64,000 nucleotides of DNA from Arthrobacter alpinus (GTDB lineage Bacteria; Actinomycetota; Actinomycetes; Actinomycetales; Micrococcaceae): positions 1,488,001 through 1,552,000 of the forward strand of contig NZ_FNTV01000001.1 in assembly GCF_900105965.1 (NCBI RefSeq), given 5' to 3'. Under the pieces are notes generated by a model, which saw only the letters and a list, made by a program, of their open reading frames with translations, did not search any database and was not told the origin of the DNA. Numbering within the stretch: position 1 is the stretch's first letter; the number at the start of each line of letters is the position of its first letter. Both the position numbers and the translations under genes were made by a program. Of this stretch, positions 54,028-61,364 are shown one piece after another.

Positions 54028-54501
54028 ATGAAAGAGCAATCAGCTACGCCGAAGTTCGGTGCCGGCCGGCGCAGCAAGTACAGTCATGGCGCGTCAGCCA
54101 CCGAAGTTCCCACGATTACCAACGCCGTACCGGCCCACAGCGATGAGATGCGTCAGCGCATGGTCAAATATGCCGTCACCATGGGAATCCGCATGGTGTG
54201 CATAGGCGCCATCTTCCTCTTTGACGGCTGGTACCGACTTATTCCCGTGATTGGCGCGGTCTTGCTCCCGTGGGTGGCTGTGGTCATCGCCAACGGTGCC
54301 GCAGACGTCAATCATCAAGAAACGGTAGACCTGCTCGACGCCGCTCCCCTCAATGAGGTTGCTGGCGGTTCCGCGCCAATGGACGACGCCGAGAGCCAGC
54401 AAGGCGACATCCTTACGGGAGAAATCGTCCCCGACGAAGAGGACACAGCCGGCGACACCGGACCAGACCAACCCGGACAGGAACACCATGAACATCTTTG
54501 A
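54028..54501 (+). CDS. DUF3099 family membrane protein
   Basis: A 157-residue protein with two hydrophobic segments (about residues 57-80 and 86-107, MVCIGAIFLFDGWYRLIPVI then GAVLLPWVAVVIAN), characteristic of DUF3099 of actinobacteria. The N-terminus is basic and the C-terminal 45 residues are acidic and disordered. The start is uncertain: ATG at 54028 or GTG at 54025, with GGAGG very close upstream. The stop overlaps the next small gene. Function unknown. Confidence 0.8.
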   Translation: MKEQSATPKFGAGRRSKYSHGASATEVPTITNAVPAHSDEMRQRMVKYAVTMGIRMVCIGAIFLFDGWYRLIPVIGAVLLPWVAVVIANGAADVNHQETVDLLDAAPLNEVAGGSAPMDDAESQQGDILTGEIVPDEEDTAGDTGPDQPGQEHHEHL

Positions 54502-54751
54502 TCTGCTGCCCGGTGACCCGAATGCCACACCCAAACCTTCAGACGCCTCCGTTCCTGCCATCTGCTCACGCAAGGGGTGCCGCGAGATTGCAACCATGAA
54601 GCTGTTATGGAACAACCCGAAGATTCACACGCCGGAGCGCCGTAAAACCTGGTTGGCCTGCAGCGAGCATGTGGCCTGGCTTGAAGATTATTTGCAGAGC
54701 CGTTCACTGTGGAAAGAAACCCTGCCCATGAGCCCTAAGGATTCCGCCTAG
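54488..54751 (+). CDS. Small protein with C-x4-C...C-x2-H zinc-finger-like pattern
   Basis: An 87-residue protein overlapping the DUF3099 gene by 14 nt. Residues AICSRKGCREIATMKLLWNN and KTWLACSEHVAWLEDYL contain Cys-x4-Cys and Cys-x2-His pairs, a spacing that can bind one zinc ion. Relatives exist in actinobacteria without a named function. ATG at 54488 with AGGA about 6 nt upstream. Likely cotranscribed with DUF3099 and SURF1 (3-nt gap). Confidence 0.75.
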   Translation: MNIFDLLPGDPNATPKPSDASVPAICSRKGCREIATMKLLWNNPKIHTPERRKTWLACSEHVAWLEDYLQSRSLWKETLPMSPKDSA

Positions 54752-54754
54752 TTT

Positions 54755-55648
54755 ATGAAGACCTATAAGTTCCTCTTCTCCAGTAGGTGGCTGGGCTACT
54801 TCGCACTGGCACTCGTCTTTGCCATGGCCTGTGTGGCCTTGGGAAATTGGCAAATGAACCGGCGCAATGCTGTTGTGGAAAATATCACCAAAATTCAGCA
54901 AAACTATTCGGGAACCATTGTTGATTACAACGACGTTGCCGGCAACTTTGATGATCTGGACCTGGCCAAGGAATGGACCCAGGTGCGCATGGTGGGCAAC
55001 TACATCACGGACGACCAGCGGATTGTCCGCAACCGCCCGCTCAACGGGGCTCCCGGCTATGAGGTCCTGGTCCCCTTCAAGCTCAGCAATGGCGAAACCG
55101 TCATCATTGACCGTGGATGGCTACCCATTGGCAACAAGGAAGCGGGCCATCCAGACATCATTCCCCAGCCCGAATCTGGCGTAATTGAAGTAGTTGCCCG
55201 GCTCAAGCCCCCCGAACCAAAACTTGATCGCGGTGCACCAGTTGGCCAATTGGCTTCGATTGAGCTCAATGACTATGCGGCGCAACTGGGCTATCCCGTC
55301 AAGACAGGTGCGTACGGCCAACTTGCCACGGAGAGTCCTGCAGCCGCCAGCAATCCCGTGGCATTCCCGGCCCCATCCATCGATGAAGGCTCACACCTGA
55401 GCTACGCGATGCAATGGATTGCCTTTGGCGTTTTGGCCTTCTTTGGATTTGGTTACGCCGCAAGAATGCAGCGAAGAAACGATGAATTTGATGCCCTGGA
55501 GGCCGAGGAATCGGGCATTCCCGTCGAAGAGCTTTACGGCAGGGGATCAGCCTTCCATCCTCGGAAGCATCCCAAGGTCCGCAAGCCAGGAGCACGTCCC
55601 ACCGCCGAAGAAGCCGAGGACGCCATCCTGGACGCCCAAGGGCTGTAG
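54755..55648 (+). CDS. SURF1 family cytochrome oxidase assembly protein
   Basis: A 297-residue membrane protein with an N-terminal helix (WLGYFALALVFAMACVALGN) followed by WQMNRRN, and a second helix near residues 218-240. The central extracytoplasmic domain shows RIVRNRPLNGAPGYEVLVPF and IIDRGWLPIGNK, the SURF1 blocks. It aids assembly of cytochrome c oxidase, probably in haem insertion. A basic/acidic C-terminal tail of about 60 residues is additional. ATG at 54755, 3 nt after the preceding gene. Confidence 0.92.
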   Translation: MKTYKFLFSSRWLGYFALALVFAMACVALGNWQMNRRNAVVENITKIQQNYSGTIVDYNDVAGNFDDLDLAKEWTQVRMVGNYITDDQRIVRNRPLNGAPGYEVLVPFKLSNGETVIIDRGWLPIGNKEAGHPDIIPQPESGVIEVVARLKPPEPKLDRGAPVGQLASIELNDYAAQLGYPVKTGAYGQLATESPAAASNPVAFPAPSIDEGSHLSYAMQWIAFGVLAFFGFGYAARMQRRNDEFDALEAEESGIPVEELYGRGSAFHPRKHPKVRKPGARPTAEEAEDAILDAQGL

Positions 55649-55686
55649 GCCAGGCCCTGCCCCCTTCTTGGACTGCAAGGCTGTCG

Positions 55687-55698
55687 TAAACTTGGCGT
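55687..55698 (+). promoter_or_regulatory. -10 box of a probable leaderless ybaK promoter
   Basis: TAAACT (55687-55692) ends 6 nt before the GTG at 55699; TTCTTG (55665-55670) is a possible -35 with a 16-nt spacer. No ribosome site. Confidence 0.45.
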
Positions 55699-56196
55699 GT
55701 GACTGATCAAAATACTGCCGAATCATTCGTTGCTGATCCTATTGTTGAGAATGTGCGGGCTTCCCTGGCAGCCGCTGGACTGGCGGACACCGTCTTGCTC
55801 GTCCCCGAATCCGTAGCGACAGCGGCCGCAGCGGCGGCCGCCCTCGGCTGCGACGTCGGCGCCATCGCCAACAGCCTGATTTTTGAGTGCGACGGCGCTC
55901 CCTTGCTGATCCTGGCCAGCGGAGCCGCAAAGGTCGACGTGAAAATGGTTGCGCGCCAGCATGGCCTGCCCAAAATTAGTCGGGCCGATCCGGATTTTGT
56001 CCTCAAGCACGCTGGCCAGCCTGTTGGCGGAGTGGCACCCTTGGGCCATCCGGCTCCCCTGAGAGCATTCTTGGACACCGATCTTGCGCAATACCCCGTG
56101 TTGTGGGCGGGCGCCGGCAGTCACCAGGCCATGCTGTCCCTGAGCTACCAACAACTTCTGGCCATTACGGCAGCAACAGAAACTGCCGTGCGCTGA
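55699..56196 (+). CDS. YbaK/EbsC-type aminoacyl-tRNA deacylase
   Basis: A 165-residue protein of the YbaK/ProX editing-domain superfamily, which hydrolyses mischarged aminoacyl-tRNAs. GCDVGAIANSLIFECDGAPL, GAAKVDVKMVARQHGLP, VLKHAGQPVGGVAPLGHP (with the conserved Gly-Pro/His loop) are typical. The specificity (Cys-, Ala- or Ser-tRNAPro) cannot be assigned. GTG start at 55699. The 3' end forms one arm of a long hairpin. Confidence 0.9.
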   Translation: MTDQNTAESFVADPIVENVRASLAAAGLADTVLLVPESVATAAAAAAALGCDVGAIANSLIFECDGAPLLILASGAAKVDVKMVARQHGLPKISRADPDFVLKHAGQPVGGVAPLGHPAPLRAFLDTDLAQYPVLWAGAGSHQAMLSLSYQQLLAITAATETAVR

Positions 56197-56220
56197 GGCC
56201 AGCACACGGCAGTTTCTGTT
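56175..56220 (+). terminator. Hairpin starting inside the ybaK-like gene
   Basis: Perfect 16-bp inverted repeat (AACAGAAACTGCCGTG at 56175-56190 and its complement at 56205-56220), loop 14 nt. The left arm covers codons just before the stop at 56194-56196. Confidence 0.7.
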
Positions 56221-56226
56221 AGTACG

Positions 56227-56306
56227 GGTTGGGCCCACACGCCCGAGGGTCCCGCCGCGAGCTTGCGAGCCGTTGAAGTGCGTGGTTGGGCCCACACGCC
56301 CGAGGG
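56227..56306. repeat. 23-bp direct repeat, two copies
   Basis: Identical 23-bp units at 56227-56249 and 56284-56306, 57 bp apart start to start, containing the inner GGGCCCACACGCCCGAGGG. They lie in the intergenic region between two converging genes. Possibly a dispersed intergenic repeat. Confidence 0.8.
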
Positions 56307-56307
56307 G

Positions 56308-56343
56308 CCCCAACAACAGACGCGCCAGCGGCTGTCGTTGGGG
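56308..56343 (-). terminator. Terminator of the ABC-F gene
   Basis: 12-bp stem CCCCAACAACAG / CTGTCGTTGGGG (56308-56319 and 56332-56343, one wobble), loop 12 nt, just after the minus-strand stop at 56356. Confidence 0.6.
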
Positions 56344-56355
56344 AGGGCGTGGGGA

Positions 56356-57954
56356 CTAGGCCATGGTGATCAGGTCAAGGTAGTCCGGGCTCCACAGGTC
56401 CTCGTCGCCGTCGGGCAACAGCACGACTCGCTCGGGGTCCAGTGCCGCTACCGCACCCTCATCGTGGCTGACCAGGACAACAGCGCCTGTGTAGTTCTTC
56501 AGGGCCCCCAGAATTTCCGCACGGCTGGCGGGGTCCAGGTTGTTGGTGGGCTCATCCAGGAGCAACACGTTGGCACTCGAGGCAACGATCGTGGCCAATG
56601 CCAGACGTGTCTTCTCGCCACCAGACAGAACGCCGGCAGGCTTGTTGACGTCGTCTCCGGAAAACAGGAATGAGCCAAGGATTCCGCGGACTTCGGCGTC
56701 GTTCATGTCGCCAGCAGAGGCGCGCATGTTTTCAAGAACCGTCCGTGAGACATCCAGGGTGTCGTGTTCCTGGGCGTAGTAGCCAATCTTCACGCCGTGG
56801 CCGTGAATGATTTTGCCGGTGTCGGGCTTGGAAACGCCTGCGAGCATGCGCAAGAGGGTTGTCTTGCCGGCACCGTTGAGGCCAAGGATGACAACCTTGG
56901 ACCCTCGGTCAATCGCCAGGCTGACATCCACGAAAATTTCCAGGGAGCCATAAGACTTGCTGAGCCCTTCGGCCATCAGCGGGGTCTTGCCACACGGCGA
57001 CGGATCGGGGAAGCGCAGGGCTGCCACCTTGTCCTGGGCCCGGACTTCTTCAAGTCCTGCCAGCAGGCGTTCGGCGCGCTTGGCCATGTTCTGCGCGGCA
57101 ACAGCCTTGGTGGCCTTGGCCCGCATCTTGTTGGCCTGCTCCATCAGGACGCCGGCCTTCTTTTCAGCGTTGGCCCGTTCCCGGCGTCGTGCGCGTTCAT
57201 CGGTTTCCCGCTGCGCAAGATACTTCTTGTAGCCAAGGTTGTACTGGTCAATCGTGGCCCGGTTGGCGTCCAGGTGGTAAACCTTGTTCACGGTCGCATC
57301 GAGGAGTTCCACGTCGTGGCTAATCACGATCAAACCGCCATTGTGGCTCTTAAGGAAGTCCCGCAGCCAGGCCACGGAATCTGCGTCAAGGTGGTTGGTG
57401 GGCTCATCCAACAGCATGGTCTGAGCACCGGAAAACAGGATGCGGGCCAGTTCCACACGTCGGCGCTGACCACCGGAGAGTGTCTTCAACGGTTGGTTAA
57501 GAATGCGCTCAGGCAAGGCAAGGTTTGAGGAAATTGCCGCTGCCTCGGCCTCGGCGGCGTAACCACCGTTGGCCAGGAACTCAGCCTCAAGCCGGTCGTA
57601 GCGGCGCATGGCCTTGTCCCGGATGTTGTTGTCCTCGCTGGCCATGTCACTTTCGGCCTTGCGCAACTTGGTGATGACCTTGTCCAGGTCACGTGCCGCG
57701 AGGATTCTGTCCCTGGCAAGTTGTTCCATGTCCGGGGTCCGCGGATCCTGAGGCAGGTAACCAATCTCGCCCGTGCGGGTGACCTTGCCACCGGCGGGGA
57801 GACCCTCGCCGGCGAGCACGCGGGTCAGCGTGGTCTTGCCGGCTCCGTTGCGGCCCACAAGTCCGATCTTGTCACCGGAGTCGATGCGGAATGATACTTC
57901 GTCCATGAGCAGGCGCGCTCCAGCACGTAACTCAAGGTCTTGGACCGATATCAA
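56356..57954 (-). CDS. ABC-F family ATPase
   Basis: A 532-residue soluble protein with two ABC domains and no membrane part, acting on the ribosome (translation factor or antibiotic-protection role). Domain 1 has GLVGRNGAGKTTLTRVLAGE, signature LSGGQRRRVELAR and DEPTNHLD. The linker is about residues 240-330, rich in Arg, Ala and Lys. Domain 2 has ILGLNGAGKTTLLRMLAG, LSGGEKTRLALA and DEPTNNLD. The TTG start at 57954 is supported by GAAAGG 8 nt upstream and the typical MISVQDLELRAGARLL N-terminus. Confidence 0.9.
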   Translation of the reverse strand: MISVQDLELRAGARLLMDEVSFRIDSGDKIGLVGRNGAGKTTLTRVLAGEGLPAGGKVTRTGEIGYLPQDPRTPDMEQLARDRILAARDLDKVITKLRKAESDMASEDNNIRDKAMRRYDRLEAEFLANGGYAAEAEAAAISSNLALPERILNQPLKTLSGGQRRRVELARILFSGAQTMLLDEPTNHLDADSVAWLRDFLKSHNGGLIVISHDVELLDATVNKVYHLDANRATIDQYNLGYKKYLAQRETDERARRRERANAEKKAGVLMEQANKMRAKATKAVAAQNMAKRAERLLAGLEEVRAQDKVAALRFPDPSPCGKTPLMAEGLSKSYGSLEIFVDVSLAIDRGSKVVILGLNGAGKTTLLRMLAGVSKPDTGKIIHGHGVKIGYYAQEHDTLDVSRTVLENMRASAGDMNDAEVRGILGSFLFSGDDVNKPAGVLSGGEKTRLALATIVASSANVLLLDEPTNNLDPASRAEILGALKNYTGAVVLVSHDEGAVAALDPERVVLLPDGDEDLWSPDYLDLITMA

Positions 57955-57989
57955 CGTAGTAACCTTTCACGTAAGTGGGTATATGCCGC

Positions 57990-57999
57990 GAAACGTTTC
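57990..57999. promoter_or_regulatory. Short palindrome in the bioY upstream region
   Basis: GAAACGTTTC is a perfect 10-bp palindrome about 107 bp upstream of bioY, next to a TATATG -10-like sequence (57980-57985). Candidate regulator site; not matched to a known biotin operator. Confidence 0.3.
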
Positions 58000-58105
58000 T
58001 CTGCCGATTCTTCAGGAGACGAACGTTGAACAACCTAGCCAGTCTAACGAGGATCCGGGGTGGGGAAAATCCGGTCTCGGAAAAACTTCAGTGAAAGCAG
58101 CAATA

Positions 58106-58747
58106 ATGACTTCCTCACGATCGGTGGATGAGACGTTGACAACATCATCACAGCCGGCTGACAACGCAATAAACGTCTCTTCGCGCCGCCAGCGCTGGGG
58201 CGCCATGGACCTGTCCCTCATCGCAGTTTTTGCCGCATTGATGGCTGCTTCGATCGCCGTGCCGGGTATTAATATTGGGCCCACTGGCGTTGCCATCACC
58301 TTGCAGACACTCGTCGTGGCCCTCTGCGGACTGGTTCTGGGATTTGGCCGTGGCACCGCCGCTGTGGGGCTTTACGTACTGCTTGGCCTGATTGGCTTGC
58401 CAATTTTCAGCGGTTTCCGGGCAGGTCCGGCCGTCTTGGCAAGCCCATCCGCTGGCTACATTGTCGGCTTCATCTTCGGTGTTGCCGTGATCGGCCTATT
58501 GGCAGGTTTCGCCGTCCGGAGCCGCTGGCGAACAGCAGCTCTTTTCGCTGCGGCCATGGCCGGCACGGTGGTCACCCATGCCTGCGGCATTGTGGGATTC
58601 ATCATGAAGGGCATGAGCCTGCCCACCGCCATGATTGCCGACGTTGTGTACTTGCCGGGTGACATCCTCAAGAATGTCTTGGCCGTCGTGATCGCATTGA
58701 GCCTGCATCGCGCATTCCCTGACTTGTTGGTGCGCCGCCGCAAGTGA
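58106..58747 (+). CDS. bioY: Biotin ECF transporter S component BioY
   Basis: A 213-residue membrane protein that binds biotin and works with BioM and BioN. Six hydrophobic helices are visible; SLIAVFAALMAASIAVPGIN and PTGVAITLQTLVVALCGLVL, then SPSAGYIVGFIFGVAVIGLL and VYLPGDILKNVLAVVIAL, are the family blocks. A charged 30-residue leader precedes helix 1. ATG at 58106 with GAAAG upstream. Its stop overlaps the bioM start (GTGA). Confidence 0.94.
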   Translation: MTSSRSVDETLTTSSQPADNAINVSSRRQRWGAMDLSLIAVFAALMAASIAVPGINIGPTGVAITLQTLVVALCGLVLGFGRGTAAVGLYVLLGLIGLPIFSGFRAGPAVLASPSAGYIVGFIFGVAVIGLLAGFAVRSRWRTAALFAAAMAGTVVTHACGIVGFIMKGMSLPTAMIADVVYLPGDILKNVLAVVIALSLHRAFPDLLVRRRK

Positions 58748-59493
58748 GCACCTTAGCAAAACGCATTCCCGTGCGATCCAATCCCATCTCCAACAAAATT
58801 GTCCTGGCGCAGGCTGCGGTCGCAGTGGCTCCGGCCGATCCGCGATGGCAGCAGGCTCGGGAAATTCTCGCCCCGCTCTCGCTCACGCTCACCGAACAGC
58901 GGATCGCCGTCATCGGGGCCAATGGTTCCGGAAAGTCCACGCTACTGCGCCTCTTGAACGGTTTGGTGGTCCCGTCGTCGGGCACCGTGCATGTCAACGG
59001 ACACGGGACACACAATGAGGTTTCCGCGGTACGGCGCAGTGTCGGTTTTGTGTTCACGGATCCACTGTCGCAGCTCGTGATGCCGACACCGCAGGAAGAT
59101 GTGGAGTTGTCCCTCCGCAGGCAAAAACTTGGCAAGGCCGCTCGCAGGGAAAAGGCTCGGGACCTCCTGGCCGACTTTGGTTTGGATCACTTGGCCGAAA
59201 GCAGCATTTATGAGCTTTCCGGCGGTGAGCGCCAGCTCACCGCCCTTGCCACCGTGCTTGCCGTGGACCCGGAGATTCTTGTCTTGGATGAGCCCTCCAC
59301 ACTTCTGGATTTACGCAACACCAGGAAGCTTATGGAACGCTTGGATGCGCTCCCCCAGCAGGTCATCATGTCCACCCATGACCTTTCCCTGGCCGCTACG
59401 TTCGAGCGGATTCTCGTCATTGACCAGGGCAAGGTCGCCTACGACGGCGACGCCGCCACCGGGATTGCCCTATACCGTGAGCTGGCCGGGTAG
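58744..59493 (+). CDS. bioM: Biotin ECF transporter ATPase BioM
   Basis: A 249-residue ABC ATPase. Walker A GANGSGKST, Q-loop near FVFTDPLSQLVMPTPQED, signature LSGGERQLTALATVLAVDPE and Walker B LVLDEPSTLLD are visible. It follows the CbiO/BioM type used by energy-coupling-factor transporters. GTG start overlapping bioY; its stop shares one base with the bioN start (TAGTG). Together with bioY and bioN it makes a complete dedicated biotin importer. Confidence 0.92.
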   Translation: MSTLAKRIPVRSNPISNKIVLAQAAVAVAPADPRWQQAREILAPLSLTLTEQRIAVIGANGSGKSTLLRLLNGLVVPSSGTVHVNGHGTHNEVSAVRRSVGFVFTDPLSQLVMPTPQEDVELSLRRQKLGKAARREKARDLLADFGLDHLAESSIYELSGGERQLTALATVLAVDPEILVLDEPSTLLDLRNTRKLMERLDALPQQVIMSTHDLSLAATFERILVIDQGKVAYDGDAATGIALYRELAG

Positions 59494-60143
59494 TGCGCGG
59501 ACATGCGTTCCTCGTTGCTGGTTTTGTTCCCGGCACGTCCCTCATTCACCGACTGCCGCTTGCCGTAAAGGCCGCACTGCTGCTGCTGGTGGCAGTTCTC
59601 TGTCTGGGTTCACCGCTAGTCTCTGTGCGGGTTGGCGTAGTCACCACCACGGCAACGCTTGTGGCCGTCGTGGTGGCCCATTTTCTGACAGGGCTTGGCT
59701 GGCACCGGTTGTGGCGCGCGGTGCGCATCATGCTGGTTTTTCTCGTCCTGATTGCCGCATACCAATGGTGGCAGCATGGTGTGCCCACAGCGTGGCAAGT
59801 CATCGCCGCCATCGTTGCAACCGTGCTGGCCTCTAATGTTCTCACAGCGTCAACCCCGGTCGATGAGCTGCTGGACGGGCTTGCGGCCCTCGTCAAGCCT
59901 CTCGAGCGCTTTGGCGCAGACCCCGAACGATTTTCCTTGACCGTAGCCCTGATGTTGCGCAGCATCCCCTACGTGATTGGCGCATTCTCAGATGTCCGCG
60001 ATGCCGCCAGGGCCAGAGGCCTGGAGCGGAACCTTGTGGCCCGTTCGCTCCCGGTTGTCATCGCCACCGTTGCCTATGCCCGGGCTACGGGAGACGCTTT
60101 GGCTGCCCGGGGATTGGGCGATCCAGATCCCGACCCGCAGTAG
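59493..60143 (+). CDS. bioN: Biotin ECF transporter T component BioN
   Basis: A 216-residue membrane protein with about five helices, of the CbiQ/BioN family that couples the ATPase to BioY. FVPGTSLIHRLPLAVKAALL is the N-terminal block. The coupling Ala-Arg-Gly motifs appear as RDAARARGLERN and later DALAARGLGD. GTG start at 59493. Ends 3 nt before the thiolase gene, which runs the other way. Confidence 0.93.
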   Translation: MRGHAFLVAGFVPGTSLIHRLPLAVKAALLLLVAVLCLGSPLVSVRVGVVTTTATLVAVVVAHFLTGLGWHRLWRAVRIMLVFLVLIAAYQWWQHGVPTAWQVIAAIVATVLASNVLTASTPVDELLDGLAALVKPLERFGADPERFSLTVALMLRSIPYVIGAFSDVRDAARARGLERNLVARSLPVVIATVAYARATGDALAARGLGDPDPDPQ

Positions 60144-60146
60144 CAG

Positions 60147-61364
60147 CTAGAGCTGCATCCATTGGAAGTGTGCTGAGATTCCTATGCCGCCGGCCATGCT
60201 GATCATGGCCATCGCATCAGTGCCGGGCTCCGCCCCGCGCCGTGCCCGGGCCAACAACCTCGTCACCAAAACCGCTCCCGACGCCCCGTACGGGTGCCCC
60301 AAGGCCAGCGCCCCGCCGTCGTGGTTGAAGAGATTCGGGTCCAGCTCGAGTAGATCGGCCGTCGCAAGGACTTGGGCGGCAAAGGCCTCGTTGTATTCGA
60401 GCATGCTGTTGCGTAGCTCCCCCGTGGTCATACCCGTTCGGGCCATGAGGTCACGTGTTGAATGCGCCGCAGCCACACCCAGAAGATTGGGGTCATTGCC
60501 TGTCACTGCGCTGTCGCGGAAGACCAGGCCGACGGCGGAACCTCCCGGAACCACTCCACCCTTGGCTGCCTCAACCTGGGAAGCGAGCGTCCTGGCGCGG
60601 GCGAGCGTGGTGACCGCGACGACAGCCGCACCATCACTGTAAGGGCAGGAGTTGCCAGCCGTGACGGTGCCGCCGGGCACAAAGGCGGCGGGGAATCGAG
60701 CCAAGAGCTCCGGGGTGAGGTGTCCGCGTGGCCCCTGATCGGCTTCGACGCCCGCAAAAGGAGTGAGTTCTTGCGTGAAGTGGCCATTTCGGGCGGCAGC
60801 CGTGGCTCGAGCATGGCTCTGCAAAGCGTATGAATCTTGCCGCGCCCTGCTAATGCCGTAGTACGTGGCGACATTTTCCGCAGCTTCGCCGGCGTCGGGG
60901 TCGCCTGTCTCATATGGCGCGAATTGGGCCCGCTCAAAGAATTCAAGCTCACCGTCAGGGCCACGGTAGGCCCGTGCCGGGGCGGTGCTGATGCTTTCTG
61001 CGCCTCCCGCCAAATACAATTCGCCTGCCCCGGCTTGAACAAGCCGACAGGCCAGGACAATGGCTTCTAGTCCCGAGCCGCACTGACGGTCCACCGTTAG
61101 CCCAGGTATCTGCTCCGGCAACCCAGCCGTCAATGCTGCCAGCCGGGCCACATTGCCGCCACCCCCCGTGGCATTGCCGATAATGACATCAGCGATACTC
61201 TCCCCGGCGATGCCGGGTTCACGCATAATATCCGCGATGGCCGCTGCCGCAAGTTGGTGCGCTCGATAATTCTTGTAGGGTCCTCCGGCCTTTGCCGTTG
61301 GCAGGCGCTTTGCCGCGATAATCACGGGAGTGGTTTCGGGTGGGCTAGCGAATGCGCGTGGCAC
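60147..61364 (-). CDS. Thiolase family protein with Ser in place of the second Cys
   Basis: A 405-residue thiolase. The nucleophilic Cys95 is in LTVDRQCGSGLEAIVLACRL and the His in GGALALGHPYGASGAV. At the C-terminus, where thiolases have Cys-x-Gly-Gly-Gly-x-Gly, this protein reads SMAGGIGIS, so the second Cys is replaced by Ser. It could act as a condensing or degradative enzyme with altered activity. It overlaps the AMP-ligase gene by 20 nt and follows it. The pair faces the biotin transporter genes. Confidence 0.9.
   Translation of the reverse strand: MPRAFASPPETTPVIIAAKRLPTAKAGGPYKNYRAHQLAAAAIADIMREPGIAGESIADVIIGNATGGGGNVARLAALTAGLPEQIPGLTVDRQCGSGLEAIVLACRLVQAGAGELYLAGGAESISTAPARAYRGPDGELEFFERAQFAPYETGDPDAGEAAENVATYYGISRARQDSYALQSHARATAAARNGHFTQELTPFAGVEADQGPRGHLTPELLARFPAAFVPGGTVTAGNSCPYSDGAAVVAVTTLARARTLASQVEAAKGGVVPGGSAVGLVFRDSAVTGNDPNLLGVAAAHSTRDLMARTGMTTGELRNSMLEYNEAFAAQVLATADLLELDPNLFNHDGGALALGHPYGASGAVLVTRLLARARRGAEPGTDAMAMISMAGGIGISAHFQWMQL

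Noticed and set aside
56227..56306. CRISPR-like repeat
   Set aside because: Only two copies, no further regular spacers and no cas genes in the window.
57955..58105. BirA box of the Bacillus type (TTGTTAAC-like) upstream of bioY
   Set aside because: I read the region on both strands and found no such inverted repeat.
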